A stretch of 64,000 nucleotides of DNA from Mycobacterium asiaticum (GCF_001673635.1 NZ_LZMH01000035.1:235281-299280); one strand, 5' to 3'; shown: positions 18,445 through 28,733, numbered from the stretch's first letter. Notes: generated by a model from the letters alone, not told the origin. Program-made: numbers and translations.

Positions 18445-18915
18445 ATGAGTGAAGCGTTGCGCCGCGTCTGGGCCAAAGACCTTGATGCGCAGATACTTTA
18501 CGAATTGCTCAAGCTTCGGGTAGAGGTGTTCGTGGTCGAGCAGGCCTGCCCCTACCCCGAACTCGACGGGCGTGATCTGCTCGCCGAGACCCGGCACTTC
18601 TGGTTGGAAACGACTGAGGGAGAAGTCATTTGCACGCTGCGGTTGATGGAGGAACACGCCGGCGGGGAGAAGGTATTCCGGATCGGCCGGGTGTGCACTA
18701 AACGCACCGCCCGCAACCAGGGCCACGCCACCCGGTTACTGCGTGCCGCGCTCGCCGAGGTCGGCGACTACCCTTGCCGCATCGACGCGCAAAAGTACCT
18801 CAGTGACATGTACGCCCAGCACGGGTTCGTCCGTGACGGCGCCGATTTCCTCGACGACGGCATACCCCACGTGCCGATGCTCAAGCCCGGCACCGGGCCG
18901 GCGGGGGCGCGGTGA
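18445..18915 (+). CDS. GNAT acetyltransferase, ElaA family (Rv2851c-like)
   Basis: A 156-residue ElaA-type GNAT, the same length as the M. tuberculosis homologue. Visible are the typical N-terminal [13 protein letters not shown], an internal [19 protein letters not shown] acetyl-CoA loop, and [19 protein letters not shown] near the end. ATG 18445 is used because the frame upstream enters the mqo end and an intergenic element. It overlaps the chelatase-like gene by four bases (GTGA). Substrate unknown. Confidence 0.9.
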   Translation: MSEALRRVWAKDLDAQILYELLKLRVEVFVVEQACPYPELDGRDLLAETRHFWLETTEGEVICTLRLMEEHAGGEKVFRIGRVCTKRTARNQGHATRLLRAALAEVGDYPCRIDAQKYLSDMYAQHGFVRDGADFLDDGIPHVPMLKPGTGPAGAR

Positions 18916-20759
18916 AGCCCTACCCGTTCAGCGCGATCGTCGGGCACGACCAGCTGCGCCTGGCGCTGCTGTTGTGTGCCGTACGCCCGGAGATCGGCGG
19001 GGCGTTGATCCGCGGCGAGAAGGGAACCGCGAAGTCGACGGCGGTGCGCGGGCTGGCCGCCTTGCTGTCGAGCGCGACCGGCACCGACGGCGCCGGGCTG
19101 GTCGAGATGCCGCTGGGCGCCACCGAGGACCGGGTGGTGGGTTCGCTGGACCTGCAGCGGGTACTGCGCGACGGCGAGCACGCCTTCTCGCCGGGTCTGC
19201 TGGCACGCGCCCACGGCGGCGTGCTCTACGTCGACGAGGTCAACCTGCTGCACGACCACCTGGTCGACATCCTGCTGGACGCCGCCGCGATGGGCCGGGT
19301 GCACATCGAACGGGACGGCATCTCCCATTCGCACGAGGCGCGCTTCGTGCTGATCGGGACCATGAATCCCGAAGAGGGCGAACTGCGTCCGCAACTGCTG
19401 GACCGGTTCGGCCTCACCGTCGATGTCCAGGCCTCCCGCGACGTCGACGTACGGGTGGAGGTGATCCGCCAGCGGATGGCGTATGAGGCCGACCCGGACG
19501 GATTCGCGGCGAGCTATGCCGACGCCGACACCGAACTGGCCCGGCGCATCGCCGCGGCCCGGGCGATCGTCGACGATATTATGCTGCCGGACAGCGAATT
19601 ACGGCGCATCGCGGCGCTGTGCGCCGCGTTCGACGTCGACGGTATGCGGGCCGACCTGGTGGTGGCTCGCACGGCCGCGGCACATGCCGCGTGGCGCGGC
19701 GCGCACACCGTCGAGGAACAGGACATCCGGGTGGCGGCCGAGCTGGCGTTGCCGCATCGTCGCCGTCGGGACCCCTTTGACGAGCACGGCATCGACCGCG
19801 ACCAGCTCGACGAAGCCTTGGCCCAGGCCGCCGCCGATGCCCAGCCCGAACCAGAACCAGAACCCGATCCCGACCCGCCCGGTGGTGGCCGCTCGGAAAA
19901 CGCGGATTCACCCACGCAGCAACGGAATCCCCAAGACAGCCCACAGCCGCCAAGGCCCAGCGCGCCACCGTCGAAGGTGTTTCGCACCAAAGCGCTGACC
20001 GTCCCAGGAGTGGGTGAAGGCGCGCCCGGCCGGCGCTCGCGAGCCCGCAACGCCTCGGGGAGCGTGATCGCCGCCGCCGATCCCGCGGACCCCGACGGGC
20101 ACGGTCTGCACCTGTTCGCCACGGTGTTGTCAGCGGCCGAAAATGCCTGCGCCGCCGGGCCGTTGGCGTTGCGCCCCAACGATCTGCGTCGCGCCGTCCG
20201 CGAAGGCCGGGAGGGCAACCTGGTGATCTTCGTCGTCGACGCGTCCGGCTCGATGGCCGCCCGGGACCGGATGGCGGCGGTCGGCGGGGCCACCTTGTCG
20301 TTGTTGCGCGATGCCTACCAGCGACGCGACAAGGTCGCGGTCATCACCTTTCGCGGGCACGCGGCCACGCTGCTGCTGCCCCCGACGTCTTCGGCGCACA
20401 TCGCCGGGCGGCGGCTGGCCCGATTCGACACCGGCGGCAGGACGCCGCTGGCCGAGGGTCTGCTGGCCGCGCGCGAACTCGTGGTCCGGGAACGGGTGCG
20501 GGACCGGGCGCGGCGCCCGCTGGTCGTCGTGCTCACCGATGGTCGCGCGACCGCCGGCCCGGACCCGTTGAGCCGCAGTCGCATTGCGGCCAAGCGGCTG
20601 GTTGCCGAGGGTGCCGCCGCCGTGGTGGTGGACTGCGAGACGTCCTTCGTCCGGCTGGGACTGGCCGGACAGCTCGCCCGCCAATTGGGTGCGCCGGTGA
20701 TGCGGCTCGAACAGCTGCACGCCGAGCAGCTGACCCGGGCCGTCCGCAGCGTGGCGTAG
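18912..20759 (+). CDS. Magnesium/cobalt chelatase-like protein, AAA+ and von Willebrand A fusion (Rv2850c-like)
   Basis: A 615-residue fusion of a ChlI/BchI-type AAA+ ATPase and a ChlD/BchD-type vWA domain. Walker A (GEKGTAKST, ~35-43) and Walker B ([12 protein letters not shown]) are intact. An acidic/proline linker near residue 315 ([14 protein letters not shown]) joins to the vWA domain with MIDAS motif DASGSM starting at D443 and a later TDGRAT. It lies directly before cobO-cobB-cysG, so a part in metal insertion into a tetrapyrrole is plausible. It may instead be a general chaperone-like MoxR/vWA pair; no large chelatase subunit is in the window. Confidence 0.88.
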   Translation: MKPYPFSAIVGHDQLRLALLLCAVRPEIGGALIRGEKGTAKSTAVRGLAALLSSATGTDGAGLVEMPLGATEDRVVGSLDLQRVLRDGEHAFSPGLLARAHGGVLYVDEVNLLHDHLVDILLDAAAMGRVHIERDGISHSHEARFVLIGTMNPEEGELRPQLLDRFGLTVDVQASRDVDVRVEVIRQRMAYEADPDGFAASYADADTELARRIAAARAIVDDIMLPDSELRRIAALCAAFDVDGMRADLVVARTAAAHAAWRGAHTVEEQDIRVAAELALPHRRRRDPFDEHGIDRDQLDEALAQAAADAQPEPEPEPDPDPPGGGRSENADSPTQQRNPQDSPQPPRPSAPPSKVFRTKALTVPGVGEGAPGRRSRARNASGSVIAAADPADPDGHGLHLFATVLSAAENACAAGPLALRPNDLRRAVREGREGNLVIFVVDASGSMAARDRMAAVGGATLSLLRDAYQRRDKVAVITFRGHAATLLLPPTSSAHIAGRRLARFDTGGRTPLAEGLLAARELVVRERVRDRARRPLVVVLTDGRATAGPDPLSRSRIAAKRLVAEGAAAVVVDCETSFVRLGLAGQLARQLGAPVMRLEQLHAEQLTRAVRSVA

Positions 20760-20775
20760 GGACCGGTAATCGACC

Positions 20776-21390
20776 ATGCCGCAAGGGAATCCGATCGACA
20801 TCCCGGACGACGGCCTGACCACCCGGGCCCGGCGCAACACGCCGGTGCTGGCCGTGCACACCGGCGACGGGAAAGGCAAGTCGACGGCCGCGTTCGGGAT
20901 GGCGTTGCGCGCCTGGAACGCCGGCCTCAATGTCGCCGTCTTCCAGTTCGTCAAGAGCGCGAAGTGGAAGGTGGGCGAGGAGATGGCCTTTCGGCGCCTG
21001 GGCGAGCTGCACAATCAGCTGGGCGTGGGCGGCGCGGTGGAGTGGCACAAGATGGGTGCCGGCTGGTCCTGGTCGCGCAAGCACGGTAGCGAGGTCGACC
21101 ACGCGGCCGCGGCCGCCGACGGCTGGGCGGAGATCGCGCACCGATTGTCCGAGCAGCGCCACGACTATTATGTGCTCGACGAGTTCACCTACCCGCTGAA
21201 GTGGGGTTGGGTGGACGTCGACGACGTGGTGCGGACCCTGATCGACCGGCCCGGCCATCAGCACGTGGTGATCACCGGCCGCGACTCCCCGCCACAACTG
21301 ACCGACGCCGCCGACCTGGTGACCGAGATGACCAAGCGCAAGCACCCGATGGATGCCGGCCGCAAAGGTCAGAAGGGCATCGAGTGGTGA
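20776..21390 (+). CDS. cobO: Cob(I)yrinic acid a,c-diamide adenosyltransferase
   Basis: Adds the 5'-deoxyadenosyl ligand to reduced corrinoid using ATP. The 204-residue length is typical of CobO/CobA. The P-loop GDGKGKSTAAFG, the FVKSAKWKVGEE segment and YVLDEFTYPLKWGW are diagnostic. It starts 16 bases after the chelatase-like gene, and cobB follows after a structured 94-base gap. Together with cobB this is the mid-part of cobalamin synthesis. Confidence 0.96.
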   Translation: MPQGNPIDIPDDGLTTRARRNTPVLAVHTGDGKGKSTAAFGMALRAWNAGLNVAVFQFVKSAKWKVGEEMAFRRLGELHNQLGVGGAVEWHKMGAGWSWSRKHGSEVDHAAAAADGWAEIAHRLSEQRHDYYVLDEFTYPLKWGWVDVDDVVRTLIDRPGHQHVVITGRDSPPQLTDAADLVTEMTKRKHPMDAGRKGQKGIEW

Positions 21391-21484
21391 GAGTGCGGCG
21401 TGGTGCTCCCGAGGGTGCGTGTCTGCACGGCGACACGCCGCGTTACTTGGCACTCCGCGCACCCTCGCGCCATCGGGGCGTCCG
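21391..21484. repeat. Structured cobO-cobB junction with nested inverted repeats
   Basis: Ten-base perfect arms at 21410-21419 and 21458-21467 (CGAGGGTGCG and its complement) enclose a seven-base stem GCGTGTC/GACACGC at 21417-21423 and 21432-21438. There is no T-run, so a classical Rho-independent terminator is not obvious. It could attenuate or process the cob transcript, or be a dispersed mycobacterial palindrome. Confidence 0.6.
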
Positions 21485-22867
21485 GTGGTAAGCACGCCGG
21501 CCGTCGTCCTCGCCGCACCGGCCTCCGGCAGCGGAAAGACAACGGTGGCAACGGGTTTGATCGGCGCACTGCGCCAGGCCGGGCACCGGGTGGCGCCGTT
21601 CAAGGTCGGTCCGGACTTCATCGACCCCGGCTACCACACCCTGGCCGCGGGCCGACCCGGTCGCAACCTGGACCCGGTGCTGGTGGGGGAGCGGCTGATC
21701 GGCCCGCTGTTCCAGCACGGCACCCGGGGCACCGACATCGCGGTGATCGAAGGCGTGATGGGACTTTTCGACGGTCGCATCGGCGAGGTCTCGACCGGGC
21801 CGGCGCAGGGTTCTACCGCCCACGTCGCGGGCCTGCTGCGGGCGCCGGTGATCCTGGTTGTCGACGCGCGCGGTCAGAGCCACAGCATCGGAGCACTGCT
21901 GCACGGCTTTTCCACCTTCGACGCCCAAACCCGGATCGGCGGCGTGATCCTCAACCGGGTCGGCTCGGCCCGGCACGAGCAGGTGCTGCGGCAAGCGTGC
22001 GAGCAGGCCGGTGTCCCGGTCCTGGGCGCGATTCCCCGCAACGACGAACTGGAACTCCCGACGAGATATCTGGGGCTGGTCACCGCGGTGGAGTACGGCC
22101 GCCACGCCCAGCAGGCGATCGAGGCGATGACCGCGCTGGTGGCCCGGCACGTCGACCTGGGCGCGGTCCTGGCGACCGCCGGGAGCAGGGTCGACGACCC
22201 GCCGTGGGACCCGACAGGCGCGGTCGGCGACATCGCCACCGATCGGCGCCCCGTCGTCGCGCTGGCGGCCGGAAAGGCATTCAGCTTCGGCTACGCCGAG
22301 CACGCGGAGTTGCTGCAAGCCACCGGCGCCGAGGTCACCGAATTCGACCCGCTGAGCGAAGCCCTGCCCGACGGCACCGACGCGGTGCTGCTGCCCGGCG
22401 GGTTTCCCGAGCAGTTCGCCGCGGAACTGTCCGCCAACGACACCGCCCGACGGCAGATCGCCGAACTGGCGGCCGCCGGTGCGCCCGTGCACGCCGAATG
22501 CGCGGGCCTGATCTACCTGGCGGCCGAACTCGACGGACACCCGATGTGCGGGGTGCTGGAAGGATCGGCGCGCTTCACCCAGCACCTCAACCTGGGTTAC
22601 CGCGACGCGGTCGCGGTGGCCGAATCATCGCTGTACTCGGCCGGCGAGCGGGTGGTGGGACACGAATTCCACCGCACCGCAGTCACATTCACCGGCAGCT
22701 ACCAGCCGGCCTGGGTGTACCGGGGCCAACAGGTGGACCGGGTCCGCGACGGTGCGGTGCACCGCGGCGTGCACGCGTCGTATCTGCACACCCATCCGGC
22801 GGCGACGCCGGGTGCCGTCGCGCGCTTCGTCTCGCACGCCGCTAGCCACAGCGCGGTAGAACATTAA
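21485..22867 (+). CDS. cobB: Cobyrinate/hydrogenobyrinate a,c-diamide synthase
   Basis: ATP- and glutamine-dependent amidation of the a and c side chains of the corrin ring. The 460-residue protein has the N-terminal P-loop ASGSGKTTVATG and the C-terminal class-III glutaminase region with Cys339 in HAECAGLIYL. GTG 21485 begins the conserved N-terminus; the open frame to 21353 only covers cobO and the hairpin gap. The cysG promoter box overlaps its stop codon. Identification is strong. Confidence 0.95.
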   Translation: MVSTPAVVLAAPASGSGKTTVATGLIGALRQAGHRVAPFKVGPDFIDPGYHTLAAGRPGRNLDPVLVGERLIGPLFQHGTRGTDIAVIEGVMGLFDGRIGEVSTGPAQGSTAHVAGLLRAPVILVVDARGQSHSIGALLHGFSTFDAQTRIGGVILNRVGSARHEQVLRQACEQAGVPVLGAIPRNDELELPTRYLGLVTAVEYGRHAQQAIEAMTALVARHVDLGAVLATAGSRVDDPPWDPTGAVGDIATDRRPVVALAAGKAFSFGYAEHAELLQATGAEVTEFDPLSEALPDGTDAVLLPGGFPEQFAAELSANDTARRQIAELAAAGAPVHAECAGLIYLAAELDGHPMCGVLEGSARFTQHLNLGYRDAVAVAESSLYSAGERVVGHEFHRTAVTFTGSYQPAWVYRGQQVDRVRDGAVHRGVHASYLHTHPAATPGAVARFVSHAASHSAVEH

Positions 22868-22870
22868 ACT
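22865..22870 (+). promoter_or_regulatory. Candidate -10 box of cysG
   Basis: TAAACT ends six bases before the cysG GTG, and its first bases are the cobB stop codon. Spacing suits a leaderless cysG mRNA separate from the cob transcript. Confidence 0.5.
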
Positions 22871-22876
22871 TGCCCG

Positions 22877-24103
22877 GTGACCGAGAGCCCCTACCTGGTG
22901 GGACTGCGACTTGCCGGCCGGAAGGTCGTGGTCGTCGGCGGGGGCAGCGTCGCGCAGCGCCGACTACCGCTGCTGATCGCCAGCGGCGCCGACGTGCACG
23001 TCATCTCCCGAAGCGCCACCCGTTCCGTCGAGGCGATGGACGGGATCACCCTGTCGCTGCGTGAGTACGCCGACGGCGACCTGGACGGCGCCTGGTACGC
23101 GCTGGCCGCCACCAATGACCCCGACGTCAACGCGGCGATCGTCGCCGAGGCAGAACGCTCCCGCATCTTCTGCGTCCGGGCCGACATCGCCGTCGAGGGC
23201 ACCGCGGTCACCCCGGCGTCGTTCGAGTACGCCGGGCTGTCGGTGGGCGTGCTGGCCGGCGGTGAGCACCGGCGTTCTGCGGCCATCCGCTCGGCGATCC
23301 GCGAGGCCCTGCAGACGGGCGTGATCACTCCGGACGGACAGGTCGGATCCGAAGTCGTCCGAGGCGGCGTCGCTCTGGTCGGCGGCGGGCCGGGGGACCC
23401 CGAGCTGATCACCGTCCGCGGCCGCCGACTGCTCGCGCAGGCCGACGTGGTGGTCGCCGACCGGCTGGCGCCACCGGAACTGCTGGCCGAATTGGGGCCC
23501 CACGTCGAGGTGATCGACGCCGCCAAGATTCCATACGGCCGGGCCATGGCCCAGGACGCCATCAACGCCGTCCTGGTCGAACGGGCCCGCGCTGGCAAGT
23601 TCGTGGTCCGCCTCAAGGGGGGCGACCCGTTCGTGTTCGCGAGGGGCTACGAGGAAGTGCTGGCGTGTGCCGAAGCGGGGATTCCGGTGACCGTGGTGCC
23701 AGGTGTGACCAGCGCCATAGCGGTGCCCGCTCTGGCCGGCGTTCCGGTCACGCATCGGGCCACAAATCACGAGTTCGTGGTGGTCAGCGGCCATTTGGCG
23801 CCCGACCATCCCGAATCGTTAGTCAATTGGGATGCTTTAGCAGCAATGTCCGGCACCATCGTTTTGCTGATGGCGGTCGAACGCATCGAACTCTTCGTCG
23901 CCGCACTGCTAAAAGGCGGCCGACCTGCGGATACTCCGGTTTTGGTGGTGCAACACGGGACGACGCCCGCGCAACAAACGTTGCGGACAAGGTTGGCTGA
24001 CACGCCGGAGCGGGTACGTGCAGAGGGGATCCGACCTCCCGCAATCATCGTTATCGGCCCAGTGGCGGGCCTCACTGCCGCTGAGGCTTTAAACAATTCT
24101 TAA
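22877..24103 (+). CDS. cysG: Siroheme synthase (dehydrogenase/ferrochelatase plus uroporphyrinogen III methyltransferase)
   Basis: A 408-residue bifunctional enzyme. The N-terminal ~150 residues carry the NAD-binding VVVVGGGSVAQRR of precorrin-2 dehydrogenase/ferrochelatase; the C-terminal ~250 residues are a SUMT methyltransferase (LVGGGPGDPELITVRG, then RLKGGDPFVFARG and VVPGVTSA). It makes siroheme for sulfite and nitrite reductases and precorrin-2 for the corrin pathway, linking it to cobO and cobB upstream. Length is near M. tuberculosis CysG. Confidence 0.95.
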   Translation: MTESPYLVGLRLAGRKVVVVGGGSVAQRRLPLLIASGADVHVISRSATRSVEAMDGITLSLREYADGDLDGAWYALAATNDPDVNAAIVAEAERSRIFCVRADIAVEGTAVTPASFEYAGLSVGVLAGGEHRRSAAIRSAIREALQTGVITPDGQVGSEVVRGGVALVGGGPGDPELITVRGRRLLAQADVVVADRLAPPELLAELGPHVEVIDAAKIPYGRAMAQDAINAVLVERARAGKFVVRLKGGDPFVFARGYEEVLACAEAGIPVTVVPGVTSAIAVPALAGVPVTHRATNHEFVVVSGHLAPDHPESLVNWDALAAMSGTIVLLMAVERIELFVAALLKGGRPADTPVLVVQHGTTPAQQTLRTRLADTPERVRAEGIRPPAIIVIGPVAGLTAAEALNNS

Positions 24104-24111
24104 GATTACTG

Positions 24112-24117
24112 TAAGGT
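24112..24117 (+). promoter_or_regulatory. Candidate -10 box of efpA in an AT-rich gap
   Basis: TAAGGT is eight bases before the efpA ATG. TTAAAC, 17 bases farther upstream, could serve as -35. The gap is unusually AT-rich for this genome. No iron-box dyad is present. Confidence 0.35.
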
Positions 24118-24125
24118 AACCTGCT

Positions 24126-25718
24126 ATGACGGCTCTCAACGACTCAGAGCGCGCGGTTCACACTTGGACCGAGGGGCGCTCAGAACGTTCGGCCCAGGAG
24201 CGTCCCGCGCGTTCGGTGGAGACCCCTTTGCAGCGCTTGAGCAGGTATTATCCGGCGTGGATGCCTTCCTACCGCTTCATCGCGGCGGTCATCGCGATCG
24301 GCGGGATGCAGCTGCTGGCCACCATGGACAGCACGGTCGCGATCGTGGCGCTTCCTAAGATTCAGGACGAGCTCAGCCTGTCCGATGCCGGCCGCAGCTG
24401 GGTGATTACCGCCTATGTGCTGACCTTCGGTGGGCTGATGCTGCTCGGTGGGCGCCTCGGCGACACCATCGGGCGCAAGCGCACCTTCATCGTCGGTGTC
24501 GCCCTGTTCACCATTTCCTCGGTGCTGTGCGCGGTGGCGTGGGACGAAGTGACCATGGTCATCGCCCGGCTCTCACAGGGCATCGGGTCGGCCATCGCCT
24601 CGCCCACCGGACTGGCGCTGGTCGCCACGACATTCCCCAAGGGGCCTGCCCGTAACGCCGCAACCGCGGTGTTCGCCGCGATGACCGCCATCGGTTCGGT
24701 GATGGGTCTGGTGGTCGGCGGATTCCTGACCGAGTACTCCTGGCGGCTGGCCTTCCTGGTCAACGTCCCGATCGGTCTGGTGATGATCTATCTGGCCCGC
24801 ACCGCGCTGCGCGAGACCAACCGCGAGCGGATGAAGCTCGACGCGGCCGGGGCCATGCTGGCCACCCTGGCCTGCACCGCCGCCGTATTCGCCTTCTCCA
24901 TCGGCCCGGAAAAGGGCTGGATCTCGGTCACCACCATCGGCTCGGGCGTCGTTGCGCTGGCCGCGGCCATCGCCTTCGCCATCGTGGAACGCACCGCCGA
25001 AAACCCGGTGATCCCGTTCGGCCTCTTCCGCGACCGCAACCGGTTGGTCACCTTCGGTGCCATCTTCCTGGCCGGTGGCGTCATGTTCAGCCTGACCGTG
25101 TCCATCGGCCTGTACGTGCAGGACATCCTGGGCTACAGCGCGCTGCGCGCAGGTGTCGGCTTCATCCCGTTCGTCATCGCGATGGGCATCGGCCTCGGGA
25201 TCTCCTCGCAGCTGGTGTCCCGATTCTCGCCGCGCGTGCTGACGATCGGCGGCGGCTGGTTGCTGCTGGGGGCGATGCTCTACGGCTCGTTCTGCATGCA
25301 CCGCGGTGCGCCGTACTTCCCCAACCTGGTGTTGCCCATCGTCGTCGGCGGTATCGGGATTGGCATGGTGGTCGTGCCGCTGACCCTGTCGGCCATTGCG
25401 GGCGTCGGCTTCGACCAGATCGGTCCGGTCTCGGCCATGACGCTGATGCTGCAGAGCCTCGGTGGGCCGTTGGTGCTGGCCGTCATCCAGGCCGTGATCA
25501 CGTCGCGCACGCTCTACCTCGGTGGAATCACCGGCCCGGTCAAGTTCATGAACGAAGCCCAGTTGCTCGCTCTCGACAAGGGCTACACCTACGGCCTGCT
25601 GTGGGTGGCCGGCACGGCGGTGATCGTCGGCTGTGCGGCGCTGTTCATCGGTTATACGCCGGAACAGGTTGCGCACGCGCAGGAAGTCAAGGAAGCGATC
25701 GACGCCGGGGAGCTCTAG
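24126..25718 (+). CDS. efpA: MFS efflux pump EfpA (DHA2, 14 TM)
   Basis: A 530-residue drug/lipid transporter, identical in length to M. tuberculosis EfpA. After a ~50-residue cytoplasmic N-terminus come about 14 hydrophobic helices, with MFS motif A between helices 2 and 3 ([12 protein letters not shown]) and QacA-type motif [15 protein letters not shown] sequence in helix 1 ([14 protein letters not shown]). Associated with multidrug tolerance in mycobacteria from family knowledge. A strong hairpin follows the stop. Confidence 0.96.
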   Translation: MTALNDSERAVHTWTEGRSERSAQERPARSVETPLQRLSRYYPAWMPSYRFIAAVIAIGGMQLLATMDSTVAIVALPKIQDELSLSDAGRSWVITAYVLTFGGLMLLGGRLGDTIGRKRTFIVGVALFTISSVLCAVAWDEVTMVIARLSQGIGSAIASPTGLALVATTFPKGPARNAATAVFAAMTAIGSVMGLVVGGFLTEYSWRLAFLVNVPIGLVMIYLARTALRETNRERMKLDAAGAMLATLACTAAVFAFSIGPEKGWISVTTIGSGVVALAAAIAFAIVERTAENPVIPFGLFRDRNRLVTFGAIFLAGGVMFSLTVSIGLYVQDILGYSALRAGVGFIPFVIAMGIGLGISSQLVSRFSPRVLTIGGGWLLLGAMLYGSFCMHRGAPYFPNLVLPIVVGGIGIGMVVVPLTLSAIAGVGFDQIGPVSAMTLMLQSLGGPLVLAVIQAVITSRTLYLGGITGPVKFMNEAQLLALDKGYTYGLLWVAGTAVIVGCAALFIGYTPEQVAHAQEVKEAIDAGEL

Positions 25719-25749
25719 CTTCCCGCGCGGCTTACCCCGAGCTTTCGCT

Positions 25750-25803
25750 GAACGTCACGCTGGCGTGGCGTCCGCTGCCGGCTGCCACGCTGGCGTGACG
25801 TTC
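25750..25803. terminator. Long inverted repeat after efpA
   Basis: Twenty-base arms at 25750-25769 and 25784-25803 pair except for two central-arm positions; the outer part is GAACGTCACGC with GCGTGACGTTC. The loop is 14 bases. It lies between two same-strand genes and would end efpA transcription before the proS promoter. No U-tract follows. Confidence 0.6.
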
Positions 25804-25822
25804 GCCGCACCAACCCGCCCGC

Positions 25823-25828
25823 TAGGCT
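25823..25828 (+). promoter_or_regulatory. Candidate -10 box of proS
   Basis: TAGGCT, eight bases before GTG 25837; suggests leaderless proS mRNA. Confidence 0.4.
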
Positions 25829-25836
25829 TGCCGCCT

Positions 25837-27585
25837 GTGATCACCCGGATGTCCGAGCTGTTCCTGCGCACGCTGCGCGACGACCCCGCCGACGCGGAAG
25901 TGCCCAGTCACAAACTGTTGATCCGCGCGGGATACGTCCGGCCGATCGCGCCCGGGTTGTACAGCTGGTTGCCGCTGGGCCTGCGCGTCCTACGCAACAT
26001 CGAGCGCATCGTGCGCGAGGAGATGAACGCGATCGGCGGCCAGGAGATCCTGTTTCCCGCCCTGCTGCCGCGTGCGCCTTACGAGACGACGAACCGCTGG
26101 ACCGAGTACGGCGACGGCGTGTTCCGGCTCAAAGACCGTCGCGGCAACGACTACCTGCTCGGACCCACCCACGAGGAGCTGTTCACCCTGACTGTCAAGG
26201 GCGAATACAGCTCTTACAAGGACTTTCCGCTGACCCTCTACCAAATTCAGACCAAGTACCGCGACGAGGCGCGGCCCCGCGCCGGGATTCTGCGGGGCCG
26301 CGAGTTCGTGATGAAGGACTCCTATTCGTTCGATATCGACGCCGCCGGCCTCAAGTCCTCCTATCACGCGCACCGGGAGGCCTATCAGCGCATGTTCGAC
26401 CGGCTGCGGGTGCGTTACGTCATCGTCTCGGCGGTCTCGGGTGCGATGGGTGGCAGCGCCTCCGAGGAGTTTCTGGCCGAAAGCCCGATCGGCGAGGACA
26501 CCTTCGTGCGCTGCCTGGAATCCGGGTACGCGGCCAACGTCGAGGCGGTCATCACCGCCCAACCCGAGGCAAAACCCGTCGACGGTCTGCCCGAGGCGCA
26601 AATCCACGACACCGGCGACACACCGACCATCGCCACCCTGGTGGCCTGGGCCAACGAGGCCGGCCTGGGCCGGACCGTCACCGCCGCGGACACCCTCAAG
26701 AATGTCCTGGTCAAGGTGCGCCAGCCCGGCGGGGACTGGGAATTGCTCGCGATCGGGGTGCCCGGCGACCGCGATATCGACGACAAGCGCCTGAGCGCGG
26801 CGCTGGAGCCGGCCGAGTACGCCCTGCTCGACGACGCCGACTTCGCTCGTTACCCGTTTCTGGTCAAGGGTTACATCGGCCCGAAAGCGCTGCGCGACAA
26901 CGAAGTTCGCTACCTTGTCGACCCGCGTGTGGTGGATGGCAGCAGCTGGATCACCGGCGCGGACTCACCCGGCCGCCATGTCGTCGGGCTGGTGGCCGGC
27001 CGCGACTTCTCCGCCGACGGCACCATCGAAGCAGCCGAGGTGCGGGAGGGCGATCCTTCGCCCGACGGCGCCGGCCCGCTGGTCATGGCGCGGGGCATCG
27101 AGATCGGCCACATCTTCCAGCTCGGCCGCAAGTACACCGACGCCTTCACCGCCGATGTGCTCGGCGAGGACGGCAAACCGGTCCGGCTGACCATGGGCTC
27201 CTACGGCATCGGGGTGTCACGCCTGGTGGCCGTCGTCGCCGAACAACACCACGACGAGCTCGGGCTGCGCTGGCCGTCCTCGGTCGCGCCGTTCGACGTG
27301 CACCTGGTGATCGCCAACAAGGACCCCGAAGCGCGCCTGGGCGCGGCCAAGCTGGCCGCCGACCTGGACAAGGTGGGTGTCGAGGTGCTGCTGGACGACC
27401 GCACCGCATCGCCGGGGGTGAAGTTCAAGGACGCCGAGTTGCTCGGCATGCCGTGGATCGTGGTGGTGGGCCGCGGGTGGGCGGACGGCCGGATCGAGCT
27501 GCGCGACCGGTTCAGCGGCCAGACGACCGAGCTTGCCGTCAACGATGCGCTGGTGACCGATCTGTTGGCCGCCATCAGCGGCTGA
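25837..27585 (+). CDS. proS: Prolyl-tRNA synthetase, bacterial type
   Basis: Charges tRNA-Pro. The 582 residues match M. tuberculosis ProS exactly. Class II motif 2 ([19 protein letters not shown]) and motif 3 ([12 protein letters not shown]) flank the bacterial insertion domain (~220-400), which edits misacylated Ala-tRNA in the family. The anticodon-binding domain fills the C-terminus. GTG 25837 begins the conserved [12 protein letters not shown]; the open frame up to 25633 is the efpA tail and hairpin. It abuts the convergent DUF4439 gene with no gap. Confidence 0.97.
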   Translation: MITRMSELFLRTLRDDPADAEVPSHKLLIRAGYVRPIAPGLYSWLPLGLRVLRNIERIVREEMNAIGGQEILFPALLPRAPYETTNRWTEYGDGVFRLKDRRGNDYLLGPTHEELFTLTVKGEYSSYKDFPLTLYQIQTKYRDEARPRAGILRGREFVMKDSYSFDIDAAGLKSSYHAHREAYQRMFDRLRVRYVIVSAVSGAMGGSASEEFLAESPIGEDTFVRCLESGYAANVEAVITAQPEAKPVDGLPEAQIHDTGDTPTIATLVAWANEAGLGRTVTAADTLKNVLVKVRQPGGDWELLAIGVPGDRDIDDKRLSAALEPAEYALLDDADFARYPFLVKGYIGPKALRDNEVRYLVDPRVVDGSSWITGADSPGRHVVGLVAGRDFSADGTIEAAEVREGDPSPDGAGPLVMARGIEIGHIFQLGRKYTDAFTADVLGEDGKPVRLTMGSYGIGVSRLVAVVAEQHHDELGLRWPSSVAPFDVHLVIANKDPEARLGAAKLAADLDKVGVEVLLDDRTASPGVKFKDAELLGMPWIVVVGRGWADGRIELRDRFSGQTTELAVNDALVTDLLAAISG

Positions 27586-28074
27586 CTACTCGTTGCCGCC
27601 CGGGAAAGGCGCTGTGATCGGCCAACCGCCGAGCACCTTGTTCCAGCGGGAGGCCATCACCGCGCTCTGGCTCAGCGCAGTGGAGGCGAAGGCGCGGTCG
27701 TCGGCGGAGTCGGCGTACTCCACGACGGCCCGCCATGCCGTCGCGCCGTCGTTCTCCATCCGCGCCGCCAGCCGCGCGGCCTCGGCGGGGGAGCCCACCG
27801 GTGACGGCAACTGGTAGCCGGGCGCGGCGACGACAGCGGTGGCCTTGCGTGCGGTCAGCATGGCGATGACGTCGTCGCGGCGCTGGCGATGCTGATTGAG
27901 TGCCTCCACCACCAGGTCGTTGACGCTGGGTGGCGACATCGCCGACACGATGCCGTAGCCGTAGATGGTGGCGTGCTCGACGGACAGCGCGTCGTTCAGT
28001 GCCGTGATGTCGGCGTCTTTGCCGGCGGGGGAACGTTTCGGGCTGGCGCCGAAGCTGGGTTCCGACGACGTCAT
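27586..28074 (-). CDS. DUF4439 ferritin-like domain protein (Rv2844-like)
   Basis: A 162-residue helical protein of the DUF4439 family, the same length as the M. tuberculosis homologue. It carries an E-H pair in SVEHATIYGYG and further acidic/His positions (ALNQHRQRRDDV; MENDGATAWRAVVEYAD) on predicted helices. Whether it binds metal is not known. Its ATG overlaps the stop of the upstream lipoprotein gene, so the two are coupled and probably act together. The stop abuts that of proS. Confidence 0.85.
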   Translation of the reverse strand: MTSSEPSFGASPKRSPAGKDADITALNDALSVEHATIYGYGIVSAMSPPSVNDLVVEALNQHRQRRDDVIAMLTARKATAVVAAPGYQLPSPVGSPAEAARLAARMENDGATAWRAVVEYADSADDRAFASTALSQSAVMASRWNKVLGGWPITAPFPGGNE

Positions 28075-28604
28075 ATCGACGGCCCTCCGGGCACCAGCGC
28101 CACCTCGTAGGAGGCGGTGCAGGACGCAACGATTGAGGCCAGCAGCCCTGCTCGGTACCCCGACATCGTGGCCACCAGGCGATTCGCGTCCTCGGCGGAC
28201 TTACGCAGCGAGTCGATGACGTCCGACACCGGCGGCGGGGGCGGCGGCGGAGCCTCCGGATCGGTGGAGGTGGTCGTGGTCGAACTGCTCGTCTCGCTGG
28301 TCGACGACACCAACTTGCCCGCAGCCCGCGCGACCTCGGTGGCCAGCGCCCGGGCGTGCGCTGCGCGCTGGGAGGCCACCACGCTCAGCGCGGCGGCAAC
28401 CTGGGGCGGGCTGCCGATGGCTCCAGCGGCCGCCGTCGCCAGCGCGCTGTCGCGGCGGGCCTGCTCCAGCGGGCCTAACAACTCCTCGACAGCCGGGGGT
28501 TTGGGGGCGGGCTCGCCACACGCGGTGGCCACCACCCCAAGTGCGAGAGCGGCACCACCGGCGAGCACACCCCGCCTGCTGATGACGGGTACTGCTCTGG
28601 GCAC
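28071..28604 (-). CDS. Tat-type lipoprotein of unknown function (Rv2843-like)
   Basis: A 177-residue exported protein. The N-terminus has an SRRGVLAGG twin-arginine-like motif, a hydrophobic core and lipobox ATAC, so Tat export and lipid anchoring are likely. A Ser/Thr-rich then Pro-rich spacer (~115-135) splits two helical regions. The GTG at 28604 has an AGGA ribosome site at eight bases; ATG 28613 is an alternative. Overlaps the DUF4439 gene by four bases. Function unknown; it may tether its partner outside the cell. Confidence 0.8.
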   Translation of the reverse strand: MPRAVPVISRRGVLAGGAALALGVVATACGEPAPKPPAVEELLGPLEQARRDSALATAAAGAIGSPPQVAAALSVVASQRAAHARALATEVARAAGKLVSSTSETSSSTTTTSTDPEAPPPPPPPVSDVIDSLRKSAEDANRLVATMSGYRAGLLASIVASCTASYEVALVPGGPSI

Positions 28605-28733
28605 GCCCCACATCCTGCCATCACCGCGTCGCGGGAGAACGCCTGCCACGATCACGGTGTCATTGCCCGATCCTGGCGTATCGTTGGTAGCTGGCTCGCC
28701 AGTGACCGGACAACTTCAGATGAGGAGCTCGCC

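Noticed and set aside
24095..24126. IdeR iron box upstream of efpA
   Set aside because: GGTAACC is a short palindrome, but the 19-bp iron-box consensus is not met.
25633..25836. N-terminal extension of ProS
   Set aside because: It would cover the end of efpA and the terminator-like hairpin; GTG 25837 restores the family length of 582.
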